Positions 7,660 to 16,225 of a stretch of 64,000 nucleotides of DNA are shown here, piece after piece. Below the pieces are notes generated by a model. That model was not told the DNA's origin, did no database searches, and saw nothing but the letters and a program-made list of their open reading frames with translations. The stretch is from DATAZK01 sp965199805. GTDB taxonomy: Bacteria > Actinomycetota > Actinomycetes > Frankiales > Frankiaceae. The position numbers were made by a program, and so were the translations under genes. Each line of letters starts with the position of its first letter. Position 1 is the stretch's first letter. The DNA is taken from NCBI GenBank assembly GCA_965199805.1, contig CBDATO010000001.1, positions 372,001 to 436,000 on the forward strand, read 5' to 3'.

Positions 7660-8934
7660 CTACTGGCCAGGTGGCGGAATCTGCGACGCGAGCTCTTCCA
7701 GGCGAGCACGTCGCCGCATCAGCGCGTCAACGGCGTCGTCGGCACTCCGGGCGGCCACCGCTGGATCGGTCTTTGGGTCTGGCTGGGCGAGCAGCCGATT
7801 GGCCATCTGCACTCGATCGTCGACGTACCGCACATAGGCCTCAACCTGCGACTCGCGGCAGAAGAGCTGTACGCCGAAGAACGGGTCGATCGTCGGCGGC
7901 CGCACCATGAGCTCCTCGGGTCCCGTCAGGCCGTCATTGCCGCGCCAGCCCTCGTAGCAGATGCGCCATCCCGGGGCATCGATGTCGCCGGACAGCTTGA
8001 TCGTCAGCTCCACGAAGTCGCCGAACGGCCCCCACGGCAGCAAGTTGACCTCACTGCGACGGACAGGCTCGAAGCCGTCCGGCCGGCCTACCAAGCCGCT
8101 GTCCACGGGCGGCTCCGCTGCAGCGTGCCCACCCGTCGGGCTCGGTGTCGCACTTGCTTTCACCGCCGCCGAGTCGCCGCCAGTAGTGGTCTCTCCGAGC
8201 GCATCGCGCGCCGCAGGCTCATACGCAACCTCAATGTCGGCGGGTTCACCATGCAGGTTCAGCGCCGGGAGGACGCTTTCGAGGCGGTAGCTCCCCGCCG
8301 GCATCGGGGTGTCTCGTTCAAAATTCAAAGCGAGCGGGATTGTTGCCGAGCCCCCCGGCGCCAACGTCGGCAGCGTCTGGCCCATCGCGCTCACGAAAAA
8401 AGGCGAACCATGCCGCTCACCGACTGCATCGATCAGCCAGCCCAACGCGTAGCCGAAATCGCCAGGGTCCGAAACCCACACAACGTCCGAGCTGTCGTTT
8501 GTCAGCGTGACTGTCAGGCTGCTCAACGCTGCTGCTGACAGAACGTGCGGGCCGGTCCAATGCAGCCGCAGACCGCGTCGTCGACTTGGCTGCCCGGGCC
8601 GGAGCGGACCACCGCTGGCATCAGCCCACAACTTCGGTGTCTCGCCAACGACCTGTGACACGTAGGCCAGGACCCAGTCCCCTTCGTTCGACCAACCGTT
8701 GTCCGGCTTCGCGGGCGCCGCGAACGTGCGGCGTACAGCCGGCGCAGGGCTACGCACGATCACCTCACGCCACCCGTCGGTGGGCAGCAATACGCGGATA
8801 TCCGGGTCAATCAGGTCCTCGACATCCCCCGGAATCACTTCATCCCAGCTGCCACCCGGCCCGGAAAGCTGGCCTGGTTCGACATCCACAGGACCGATCG
8901 CAACCCAGCTGTACTGCTCCTCATCCCCCGACAC
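7660..8934 (-). CDS. Hypothetical protein of the island
   Basis: A protein of about 424 residues that I do not recognise. The GTG at 8934 (VSGDEEQYSW...) looks a better beginning than a GTG at 8997. There are no signal peptide or membrane segments. A middle region of beta-type sequence (LSSLTVTLTNDSSDVVWVSD, LAPGGSATIPLALNF, PAGSYRLESVLPALN) resembles an Ig/fibronectin-like sandwich. A Pro/Thr/Ala linker around residues 250-290 leads to a C-terminal domain ending in a Arg/Glu-rich helix. No catalytic motif is evident. It is the first island gene after the left attachment repeat. Confidence 0.6.
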   Translation of the reverse strand: MSGDEEQYSWVAIGPVDVEPGQLSGPGGSWDEVIPGDVEDLIDPDIRVLLPTDGWREVIVRSPAPAVRRTFAAPAKPDNGWSNEGDWVLAYVSQVVGETPKLWADASGGPLRPGQPSRRRGLRLHWTGPHVLSAAALSSLTVTLTNDSSDVVWVSDPGDFGYALGWLIDAVGERHGSPFFVSAMGQTLPTLAPGGSATIPLALNFERDTPMPAGSYRLESVLPALNLHGEPADIEVAYEPAARDALGETTTGGDSAAVKASATPSPTGGHAAAEPPVDSGLVGRPDGFEPVRRSEVNLLPWGPFGDFVELTIKLSGDIDAPGWRICYEGWRGNDGLTGPEELMVRPPTIDPFFGVQLFCRESQVEAYVRYVDDRVQMANRLLAQPDPKTDPAVAARSADDAVDALMRRRARLEELASQIPPPGQ

Positions 8935-9760
8935 AGGACCGAGCCTGCCACGCGGCACTAAGGCCCGGGGCGGTGAACAGCCACGGATATCCCGCACCGA
9001 CCCCTGCGGCAGCTGCCAGCACTGGAATGCGGGGGGGGAGGCGCCGATCGCGAGTTTCTGCGGCGCGCCGGTCAGCGCCTGCCCTGATCAGGTGGCGGCG
9101 GGTCGTTCAGCAGTCTGCCGCCTCACCCCGGAGGACCGGCTCGGCTCAGGCGGGCTCCACACCCTCGACCTGACCTCCGCGTATGTGCAGGAGGACCGTT
9201 CCGGGGTGGTGCTCTCCTGACCGCCACCCGGTGTTTCTCATCGACAACGATCACGTCCCAGTTCAGGTGTGCTGCCCGCAGCTTTCCCTCGTGCTCGGTC
9301 AGACCTTTGAACTCGGTCGCGTACTTGCGCACGAGTTGTACCCAGCCGATGTATGACCGCCTGGCTTGCCAGTACTCGTCGGCGAGATCGGTTTCGTCAT
9401 CCGGGACGGGGCACTCTGCCACTGCCCAAGCATCGCATTCGGCGGTTCGGCCCGTGAAGATGATCGCCGCTGAGCGTCTCGTGGTTCTCGGCCAACGAAC
9501 GGTCAAGCGACGCATGACGCGCCTTGGCACCAGGGTGGAACCGTTTAGCCGCCTGCCGGTTCGCGGCCCGTGCGCGAGGTCGTGAGAACGGCCCCCGGCC
9601 CGACCGCTCGATCCGCGCCGATGCCGACGCGGGAACGCTCACTCGCGACCCTGCCCGTATGAGCAGTAGGACTCCCGAGAGCCGCCGCCACAGTAGGAGG
9701 GGAGGTCGCGCGCCGGGAACCAAGCGGGACGCGTCTACGGCGGGCGCAAGGGAACGGGCA
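8935..9760. other. Gene-poor island stretch with degraded sequence
   Basis: No convincing complete gene. The minus strand at 9123-9530 is open and encodes a segment ending WDVIVVDEKHRV, reminiscent of the Walker B (DEAH-like) region of helicases. It has no other helicase motifs and a random-looking Arg-rich tail. I read it as probable decayed coding DNA. Confidence 0.4.
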
Positions 9761-10180
9761 TCAGGACGGCAGGAAGTCCGAACCGTCGTTACCCGTCAAG
9801 CCGCCCTGCCGCAAGCTCTCGTACAAGGCTCCGACCTCACGACCCGTCAGCTGACGCTCATCGTTCTCATCGCGGCGGTTCTCCATTAATTGCCAGCCGG
9901 CCGTGTCCCATGGGGCAGCGTCGTCCTGCCTGCCGTCGATGACGTAGATCGCTGTAAACGGTGAGCCGTACGCCGCGTATTTCGTCGCCTTCATGACCAG
10001 CCCGGGATCAGCGCCAGCAGCGATCAGCGCATCCGCGTGGGCATTGCCAGGCAACGGTTGGTCCTCAATGCACTGCTTCCACAGCGTGCGGATCAGCAAC
10101 CACCGAGCCTCTTGGGCGAAGTCCTCGAACTCTTCCGATCGTGCCCAGCCTTCAGGGTCGGGAGCGCCGAGCGCCGTCAT
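9761..10180 (-). CDS. Hypothetical acidic soluble protein
   Basis: 139 residues from ATG 10180 (MTALGAPDPEGWARSEEFED...). An upstream start would add a Cys-rich extension unlike the rest. The protein is acidic, soluble and mostly helical at its start (EEFEDFAQEARWLLIRTLWKQ). A mixed segment follows (SPFTAIYVIDGRQDD) and the tail is Glu/Arg-rich. I recognise no family. It sits alone in the island, divergent from the secreted-protein gene at 10510. Its composition resembles small proteins of unknown role found in actinomycete islands. Confidence 0.55.
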   Translation of the reverse strand: MTALGAPDPEGWARSEEFEDFAQEARWLLIRTLWKQCIEDQPLPGNAHADALIAAGADPGLVMKATKYAAYGSPFTAIYVIDGRQDDAAPWDTAGWQLMENRRDENDERQLTGREVGALYESLRQGGLTGNDGSDFLPS

Positions 10181-10509
10181 GCGCTGGGGACTGCACCCTG
10201 TCGAACTGCGGCCAATGTCTGCGCACGGGATCGGCATGCTGAAACAAACCCTGACCGGCGCGTTACACGGCACGCGAGCGGCGGCTACGTCGCGCCTCCA
10301 TCCCTTCGACTCCTCCAGCCGACCGTCCCGACCTACACAGCCGCATGCAGAATATGATCGCGCCGAAACCCAAGCCGTTCTGATGTAGCACAGCCGGGGC
10401 TATCCGTCAGTCTCCGGTTGCGGACTGGCTGAAAGTTTGGCCGCCCGGCGGCAAGCACGTACTGGTCGAGTTGATCCCTTTAGACCGTGCGGCGCGCTAG
10501 CCTGCCCCA
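10181..10509. other. Intergenic region between divergent island genes
   Basis: It probably holds the promoters of the genes at 10180 (minus) and 10510 (plus). I see no RNA gene, strong hairpin or extended palindrome. Confidence 0.4.
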
Positions 10510-11193
10510 ATGTTGCAATTGCGCTGCCTCACGGGAGCCATGGCTCTGCTGGTAGCGGGTACTGCGGGCGTCGCCGCGGCGACGGAGTCGGCGGCAGCCG
10601 GCGCGCCGTCGGCCACAGGCCCGGCAGCGGTGGCGACTCCCGTTCCGACGCTGCCCACCAACCTGGTGACCAACCACTCCGTCGAACCGGGCAATCCCGC
10701 CGGATGCTTCGAGGTTGTGCGAACCGGAGATGGGGCCGTCTTTTCCAGCGGTGTCTTGTACGACCCCTTCCACGTGCACGGAGGAGTGCGGTCACTCGGC
10801 CTTTGGTGGGTCAAGGCGCATACAGGCAGCGCCGCATTCACCACCGGCCTTTCGAACTGCTCGCCCAAGGTCACCGTCGGAAGCCGCTATACCGCCAGCG
10901 TCTGGACCAAGTCCACATCTCCGAGGAACATCCTTGCGGTCTATCGCCAGACTGCAGCCGGCGGGTGGATCCTCTGGACCGACGTCCGGACCTTCGGCCG
11001 CCTGGCGAACTACAGCAAGGTCGGCGGCGTCACGCCCCCAGTCCCGCCCGACACGGTCCGGCTGGCCTTCGGCATCGCTACCGCCGAGACCGGCATCATC
11101 GTCACCGACGACTACGCTTTGGTCGAAGGATTGCGCCCCGTGTACCCGTTACCAGCACCAGCTCCGATTGCGGCGACGGCACCCGTTACCTAA
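10510..11193 (+). CDS. Secreted protein with carbohydrate-binding-like beta-sandwich
   Basis: 227 residues with a Sec-type signal (hydrophobic residues 8-26, Ala-rich cleavage region) and an Ala/Pro-rich linker to about residue 48. A single jelly-roll-like domain then begins TNLVTNHSVEPGNPAGCFEV. Strands such as SRYTASVWTKSTSP and TVRLAFGIATAETGIIVTDD follow the layout of CBM4/9-type domains that precede secreted hydrolases. No catalytic domain follows, as the protein stops after a short Pro/Ala tail. It may be a stand-alone wall- or glycan-binding protein or a truncated enzyme. Two cysteines could form a disulfide. Confidence 0.6.
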   Translation: MLQLRCLTGAMALLVAGTAGVAAATESAAAGAPSATGPAAVATPVPTLPTNLVTNHSVEPGNPAGCFEVVRTGDGAVFSSGVLYDPFHVHGGVRSLGLWWVKAHTGSAAFTTGLSNCSPKVTVGSRYTASVWTKSTSPRNILAVYRQTAAGGWILWTDVRTFGRLANYSKVGGVTPPVPPDTVRLAFGIATAETGIIVTDDYALVEGLRPVYPLPAPAPIAATAPVT

Positions 11194-11587
11194 CCGCAGC
11201 CGATGCTGGACCCACGCCCCCCGTCGCCGCCGCTCATTGGCGCGGTTGACGAGTGCCTTCCGGACACGGTGCCGCGCACAGGCGCTGGGGCTGCAGGCGA
11301 CAATGGGGGGGTCGTTTCGACCGTCGGCGCAGTGTCCGCACCTCGATTTTCGGGTCCAAGTTCTCGGAAACGGCACGTCCACGTACTGCAGCTCCCCGGC
11401 GGACGTCGAGGCCGCCGGCCGTAGCTCGTGTTTTCGGCGCCCGGCAAAAACCTAATTCGAGTGCGACGCTCCATTGCGGACGGCGGGATGTCGTGCGCAG
11501 GAGTCCACAGTTGCCCTTGGATCGATCGCGAGCGGAGCGGCTAACTGCTGACGGACCCTGATCTCTCAGGCCGGCCGAGCTACGCGT
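11194..11587. other. Non-coding stretch in the island
   Basis: About 390 bp lie between convergent genes with no credible reading frame, RNA or terminator stem that I can support. A G-run lies near 11306. Confidence 0.4.
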
Positions 11588-11875
11588 TCAGCCTCGATTC
11601 TCACGACTCTCGGTGTCGTCGGCCTCAAGCTGGTCTTGCCGTACGGAGATCCGATCAGTATAGCCATTTTTGCTGAACGCAGCCCATATGTTGAAGCCAA
11701 CAATGGCGGCCATAATCAGACCCCAGACGGCAAGGAACCCGTTGGCCTTACCTTTCCGGGTGAAGTCGATGATCGCCCAGGTCAATATGACCACTCCGAC
11801 AATCGCAGTGAAGACCGCCTGCTGCTTGGAGGGCTTGAGCCTGTACGTGCGAGTCCGGCTGGAACTATCTGCCAT
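11588..11875 (-). CDS. Small two-helix membrane protein
   Basis: 95 residues with two predicted membrane helices (QAVFTAIVGVVILTWAIIDF; LAVWGLIMAAIVGFNIWAAF) joined by a short basic loop, and a charged acidic C-tail. A GAAGGAT ribosome site lies at good distance from the ATG. It overlaps the preceding small membrane gene by 11 bp, suggesting coexpression. Function unknown. Confidence 0.6.
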   Translation of the reverse strand: MADSSSRTRTYRLKPSKQQAVFTAIVGVVILTWAIIDFTRKGKANGFLAVWGLIMAAIVGFNIWAAFSKNGYTDRISVRQDQLEADDTESRENRG

Positions 11876-12047
11876 CGCTCAGATCCTTCGCTTTGCGACC
11901 GGCAGCTCTGACGATGACCACGGCACCCGCGATCAGCACTGCCAGAATTGCCAAGATCATGAGGTCTGCTGGGAGCCCTGACAGATAAAAGCTAGCCGCC
12001 TCGTTCACGCACAGTGAGGTACCAGCCCCCGACGCCCGCCACACCAC
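11865..12047 (-). CDS. Small single-helix membrane protein (uncertain start)
   Basis: Up to 60 residues with one strong helix (LMILAILAVLIAGAVVIV) and a basic C-terminal end. GTG 12047 or an internal GTG/ATG could be the start, and no clear ribosome site decides. The overlap with the next gene supports translation. No family recognised. Confidence 0.4.
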   Translation of the reverse strand: MVWRASGAGTSLCVNEAASFYLSGLPADLMILAILAVLIAGAVVIVRAAGRKAKDLSDGR

Positions 12048-12149
12048 CCGTACGGGAAAAGTTTCCGCTGCTCGTGACGAAAAGCCGATATTGCCCTGAT
12101 TTGGACACTTGGCGCCGGACCGTTCAGGCCGCGCCGGAAGCTGATCGGC

Positions 12150-12171
12150 CGGGGGCCTCCGGAGGCCCCCG
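12150..12171. terminator. Perfect GC-rich palindrome, probable terminator
   Basis: CGGGGGCCTCC is followed directly by its reverse complement, then TTCCTTTC. It lies 120 bp past the glycosyltransferase stop and upstream of the small membrane genes, so it could end transcription either way. Confidence 0.5.
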
Positions 12172-12292
12172 TTCCTTTCAGCAGGTGAAGCTGCGGCTCA
12201 TAGGACCACTGAGCCGGGTCGACTACGTAGCTTTTGCCCTAGCTGACGTGATGGGTGCAGCCGGGATCGAATTCGATACATGAGACGTCCTG

Positions 12293-13867
12293 TCAGGTTC
12301 GCTTGCGCGACCAGACCTGAACGGCCAGCTGGCTCGGGCCAGCATTCCCTGCCGTGCCTGTGAGGGTGAAGTGGTCTAGGACCCATTGGCAGGTGGTGGG
12401 GGCCCATTCAGCGTGCTCGCATGGGGCCCCGGCAAGAAGCAGCTGGTCGGCGGGGGCGACGAACTCGAGATACTGCCGTTGCCAGCCAGTGAGCTGGCGG
12501 AAGCCGAAAGGATAGAAGTTGCGCGGTACTGGGGTCGGTAGCTGCGTGAGTGCCGTTCCGCGGGGGTCGAGCCAGCTGGGGCAGCCGGGCCGGTCGAAAG
12601 CGTCGGCAAGGAGGAGAAGACTGACCTGTTCGGAGGCGACGCATCCCGGCCCGATCAACCGCTGCAACTTGGCCAGATCGATCGTGGCCGGCGGCTGGCG
12701 GCGAAGCACCCTGATCGTCTGATGCGCCATCCCTAGGGCCAATGCGCCGCCGAGCATCACGGCGATGACCTTCACCGGTCGGCCGGTCGGGATGACGGTG
12801 GTGGTGAGCAGCAACGCCAGCCAAGGGGTGAAGAAGTCCCCGTAGTGAAAATAGAACGAGGGACCGTTGGCGAAGATCGGCAGCGCGACCAGCACCACCA
12901 GCGCGCTGACCCGGCCCGGCCCGGTTCGGCGGATGCCGCAGGCGGCTAGTAGCGCCAACGCGACGAGGACCCCCACGGCGCCCAACCTGTCCGAACCGGC
13001 GATGGGCCCGTGGGGACTGACGAGGCTGGCGATCCGCGTGAGCATGCCCTGGAGCCCGGCTGCCGGTCGCCGGAGTTGAGTCCAGACGACGTCTCTGACC
13101 AGACTCCCGGGAGCCGCGATCAGGAAGGGGCTGATGACAATGGCACAAGTCGCGGTAGCGGCGACGGCGACGTTGCGAGCCTCGCTGCGGCGGCGCTCCA
13201 GGAGAAGCCGGCCGACGACAGCCACGAGAGGTATGACGCCCCATGCCTTGGTGAGTGTCGCGGCGGCGAGGAGACCGCCGGCCCAGCAGCTGTCACGACT
13301 GGCTGCGGGTTGCCGGGTCAGCCGGAGGACGGCGAGAAGCGAGAAGAGTCCGAGCAAGGGTTCGAGCATGAGGGTGGCGCCCGCCACGATGCTGGGACTG
13401 AAGATGGCTGCGAACGTGCCGGCCGCGACGGCCCTGCTTAGCGGCTGCGATCGGGCAACTATCCGCACCAGCAGCCCGGTGTTTACCGCGGACACGACGA
13501 TCGCGGCCAAGCGGGCCAACGCGAAGGCAGTCGGCTGGCCGAGCCACGAAGAGACCGCGGCGAAGGGCAGCAACAGAATGCTGATGCCGGGGGGGTGCAG
13601 AAAGACGTCGTCCCGATAGAGCAGATGCCCGTGCGCCAGCAGCAGCGAGCTGCCCAGGTGGACACCGTCGTCATACTCGATGTCGTTGAACAAGCCGCCC
13701 TGGCGCCACAACAAGAGCAGCCGAAGAGCAGCCGCTAGCGCCGCAACGCCAAGAGCGGCGTTTCGAGTACCAGGCCGGGCTTTTGCATGCGCGGACGACC
13801 GGCCGTCCCGGTGCCGGCACGCAACTGACTCGGCCTTGGTGTTGTCGAGTCCTTCGTCGGAGTTCAC
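12293..13867 (-). CDS. Glycosyltransferase-family 39/ArnT-like polytopic membrane protein
   Basis: 524 residues from a GTG, with about 10-12 hydrophobic segments and a soluble C-terminal domain of roughly 130 residues. The first extracytoplasmic loop has FNDIEYDDGVHLG, resembling the acidic motif of PMT/ArnT-type polyprenol-sugar-dependent glycosyltransferases. HPPGISILLLPF and SLVSPHGPIAGSD follow. Such enzymes move a sugar from a lipid carrier to protein, lipid or glycan on the outer membrane face. It is divergent from the ECF sigma gene, so it may modify exported island proteins. That link is inferred from position only. Confidence 0.75.
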   Translation of the reverse strand: MNSDEGLDNTKAESVACRHRDGRSSAHAKARPGTRNAALGVAALAAALRLLLLWRQGGLFNDIEYDDGVHLGSSLLLAHGHLLYRDDVFLHPPGISILLLPFAAVSSWLGQPTAFALARLAAIVVSAVNTGLLVRIVARSQPLSRAVAAGTFAAIFSPSIVAGATLMLEPLLGLFSLLAVLRLTRQPAASRDSCWAGGLLAAATLTKAWGVIPLVAVVGRLLLERRRSEARNVAVAATATCAIVISPFLIAAPGSLVRDVVWTQLRRPAAGLQGMLTRIASLVSPHGPIAGSDRLGAVGVLVALALLAACGIRRTGPGRVSALVVLVALPIFANGPSFYFHYGDFFTPWLALLLTTTVIPTGRPVKVIAVMLGGALALGMAHQTIRVLRRQPPATIDLAKLQRLIGPGCVASEQVSLLLLADAFDRPGCPSWLDPRGTALTQLPTPVPRNFYPFGFRQLTGWQRQYLEFVAPADQLLLAGAPCEHAEWAPTTCQWVLDHFTLTGTAGNAGPSQLAVQVWSRKRT

Positions 13868-14025
13868 GACGGCAGAGACGGCTGTGGCCGCTGGACGTTG
13901 CAGCCGGAGGCTGTGTCGAGAAATCGCGATGGACGCTGCAACCTTTCACAGGCCGAGCCGTCTACAACTGTGGCCGGGACCCCCCGGGCGGAGTCGACGA
14001 TGGTGATGGGCGAGTTGGTCGCGAG

Positions 14026-14583
14026 GTGAGCTATTCCTATGCCGGACCTGGGGTGCCCGCGTGTGCGGCTTCGGCAGGCGACGAGATCGCCGCTTTGCAT
14101 GCGCAGCACTACCTGCGGCTGGTGCGCTTGGCCGTGGCCCTGACCGATCGGCGCGAGGTAGCCGAGGAGGTCGTCCAGGATGCTTTCGTCGCGACCCTGC
14201 GGCGCTGGGACCGGATCCGCAATCAGGACGTCGCGGAGGCTTACTTGCGGCAAGCCGTCGTGAACGGTGCCCGTGACCGCCTTCGTGCCCGTCGAGTACG
14301 CCGGAATTTGGTACTAGCAGAACCCGAACCCGTACCCGGCCCGGAACACGAAGTGCTAGCCGTTGAGCAGCAACGGCAGCTCCTGCAGGCTCTCCGGGGC
14401 CTTCCACAACGGCAGCGTGAGGTGCTCGTCCTGCGCTACTTCGACGGCCTCAGCGAACGCGAAACAGCAGCCGCCAGTGGCCTTTCCGTTGGCGGCGTCA
14501 AGTCCAGCGCGCATCGTGGCCTGGCGGCGCTCCGAAAGCAACTCAGCGACGCCACCTTGGACGAAGGCGGAATCAACCAATGA
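14026..14583 (+). CDS. ECF sigma factor, SigE/SigM-like
   Basis: About 185 residues from GTG 14026; longer starts add a low-complexity extension. Region 2 is present as HYLRLVRLAVALTDRREVAEEVVQDAFVA, with the aromatic/acidic pattern of -10 recognition. Region 4 is GLPQRQREVLVLRYFDGLSERETAAASGLSVGGVKS, a helix-turn-helix for -35 binding. The length and lack of region 3 define an ECF factor. Its last codons overlap the next gene's ATG (ATGA), so the two proteins are translationally coupled, as sigma/anti-sigma pairs are. Confidence 0.9.
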   Translation: MSYSYAGPGVPACAASAGDEIAALHAQHYLRLVRLAVALTDRREVAEEVVQDAFVATLRRWDRIRNQDVAEAYLRQAVVNGARDRLRARRVRRNLVLAEPEPVPGPEHEVLAVEQQRQLLQALRGLPQRQREVLVLRYFDGLSERETAAASGLSVGGVKSSAHRGLAALRKQLSDATLDEGGINQ

Positions 14584-15785
14584 ACCGTCACTCATCTGCC
14601 GAAGACGACGAACTCGGGTACCGCCTCAGGGATGCACTCGAAGCCCGTACCGCCCGCGAGCTCGGCAGGCCCGACAGCCTGCGCCACATCATGCAGGCCG
14701 GTCAGCCGTCGAGGGCTGGTACGCCGCCGAAACGGACGCGCAACCGACGTCGGCTCGTTCCCAGCCTCGCCGTTGTGATGAGCGTGAGTGCAATTCTCGC
14801 GGTTGTGCTGGTCGTTCACGCCCTCGCCACCCCGACGCGGCCGGCAACACCGCCGGCTCATCCGCAGCCCAGCATCCAGCCGCTGCGTAACAGTGGCTCC
14901 GGTTATGTGCCCTCCCGGTTCTACCCGGCTGTGCGTGCCGACGGGCAGCCCGTCATCATCCGGAGCGCGGACGACCAGCCGGTTCGCATCCTGCCTCGCG
15001 GTCGACTGAGCCCCGGCCGCTATGCCCCGATCTCCCCAATGACCCTGTCCCCCGACGGCAACCGCTTGTACGGCGTCGGACGCGACCTACAAGCCGACGG
15101 CAGCCGGTACCCCGACGGCTACGGGTCCGAACACGTCGTCTACATCGATCTGAAGACCAACCAGTTCACCTCGATGGCCACCCGCGACGGACTCATCGCC
15201 GGTTTCGCACTCAGCGCCGACGGCGACACCTTCGCTTACGCGCTACGCGGCGGCCAGGACGGGCGGCCCGATCGTGACGTCATCTACATCCACGACATCG
15301 GTCGTGACAGGGACCGCCACTTCCAGCTGGAACCGGGACAGCGCACCGTCGCCATGGCACTGTCGCCCGACGGATCTCAGCTGGCTATCACCCCATCCAA
15401 CAGGCCAACGGACGTGCGCGTCATCTCCACGCTGTCCGCTGACGATGTGCCCGGTCAGCAGGCCTTCGGCGGGGACGCCTGCAGCGACCCGACGTTCGGA
15501 CCGTTGCAGTGGACGGCCACCGGTCTGTACACCATCCGGACTTGTCACCCCACCGACGGCATGCCAACAACGGCGGTCATTCGCTGGGCGACGCCGCTGA
15601 ACGGTGCCTACACGATCGCCGTCGGTCTACGCACCGAGCCGGCCACCCTTGTTGTGCAAGACGCCGCCAACGGCCCCGTCTTCTTCACCGGCCGCGAAAC
15701 CGACGACAAGTACAACCGCGATGCCACAGGCAACCAGGCATCAGGCACCATCCCAGGATTTCGCCTATCCGGCCCCAACACCTGA
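14580..15785 (+). CDS. Membrane-anchored beta-propeller-like protein, putative anti-sigma partner
   Basis: 401 residues. A soluble, basic N-terminus of about 60 residues precedes one helix (LAVVMSVSAILAVVLVVHAL, about 64-83). A Pro-rich linker leads to an extracytoplasmic domain with repeated blades (SPMTLSPDGNRLYGVG, FALSADGDTFAYAL, MALSPDGSQLAITP), as in TolB/WD40-type propellers. The start overlaps the sigma-factor stop. I infer that the cytoplasmic segment binds the sigma factor while the propeller senses something outside. No HxxxCxxC zinc anti-sigma motif is present, so this would be a non-ZAS type. The first 60 residues are the part to test. Confidence 0.65.
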   Translation: MNRHSSAEDDELGYRLRDALEARTARELGRPDSLRHIMQAGQPSRAGTPPKRTRNRRRLVPSLAVVMSVSAILAVVLVVHALATPTRPATPPAHPQPSIQPLRNSGSGYVPSRFYPAVRADGQPVIIRSADDQPVRILPRGRLSPGRYAPISPMTLSPDGNRLYGVGRDLQADGSRYPDGYGSEHVVYIDLKTNQFTSMATRDGLIAGFALSADGDTFAYALRGGQDGRPDRDVIYIHDIGRDRDRHFQLEPGQRTVAMALSPDGSQLAITPSNRPTDVRVISTLSADDVPGQQAFGGDACSDPTFGPLQWTATGLYTIRTCHPTDGMPTTAVIRWATPLNGAYTIAVGLRTEPATLVVQDAANGPVFFTGRETDDKYNRDATGNQASGTIPGFRLSGPNT

Positions 15786-15918
15786 GCCGCCGCCCCACCC
15801 GAGCCGAGAGTGCCGCACCTTGAGTAAGCGATGCCTTTCAGTCACAGCTCCTTAAGACCGCGCACAGCCGGCAGGCTACAAATATTAATGGGGCCCGAAT
15901 GCCGCTGGATCGACCCCA

Positions 15919-16104
15919 TCAGTGAGGACGCCTGGTTACGACTCGATAAGCCGGCCGCAGCCCCTGCAAACTAAATGCGACAAGGGTGGTGATGGCGAGC
16001 GCAAAACCGGAACCGGTGACCGGCTCCGAAGGACCGTGCGACGAGATGTCAACGGTCACCGCAAAGACGATGATTGCGACGTTGATTCTCACCAGTCTTC
16101 GCAT
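15919..16104 (-). CDS. Small two-helix membrane protein
   Basis: 61 residues from ATG 16104, preceded by GAGGTGG at suitable spacing. Two hydrophobic stretches (RINVAIIVFAVTVDI; GFALAITTLVAFSLQGL) flank a short polar loop, and the tail is basic. It is the only gene candidate between 15786 and 16225. No homologous family recognised, and it could be a spurious frame. Confidence 0.4.
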   Translation of the reverse strand: MRRLVRINVAIIVFAVTVDISSHGPSEPVTGSGFALAITTLVAFSLQGLRPAYRVVTRRPH

Positions 16105-16195
16105 CCCCGACCACCTCGGAGTTGGCAGCACGCCCACCTTGAGCGACTTGCTTAGAGGTCGTCGCTATGACGAGGGCATGCGACCTGGGTCGGAA

Positions 16196-16218
16196 CCCCC
16201 TGATCCGACCGCAGGGGG
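16196..16218 (-). terminator. Hairpin after the giant beta-helix gene
   Basis: Arms CCCCCTG and CAGGGGG enclose a 9-base loop, 8 bp beyond the stop at 16226. Confidence 0.5.
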
Positions 16219-16225
16219 CTGGTCA

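Noticed and set aside
9123..9530. Helicase-like gene with a Walker B-like WDVIVVDEKHRV
   Set aside because: No Walker A or other helicase motifs are present, DEKH replaces DEAH, and the rest looks random. Kept only as a possible remnant.
13783..14025. Upstream extension of the ECF sigma factor to 13783
   Set aside because: It runs over the glycosyltransferase start region in low-complexity sequence. Family members start near GTG 14026.
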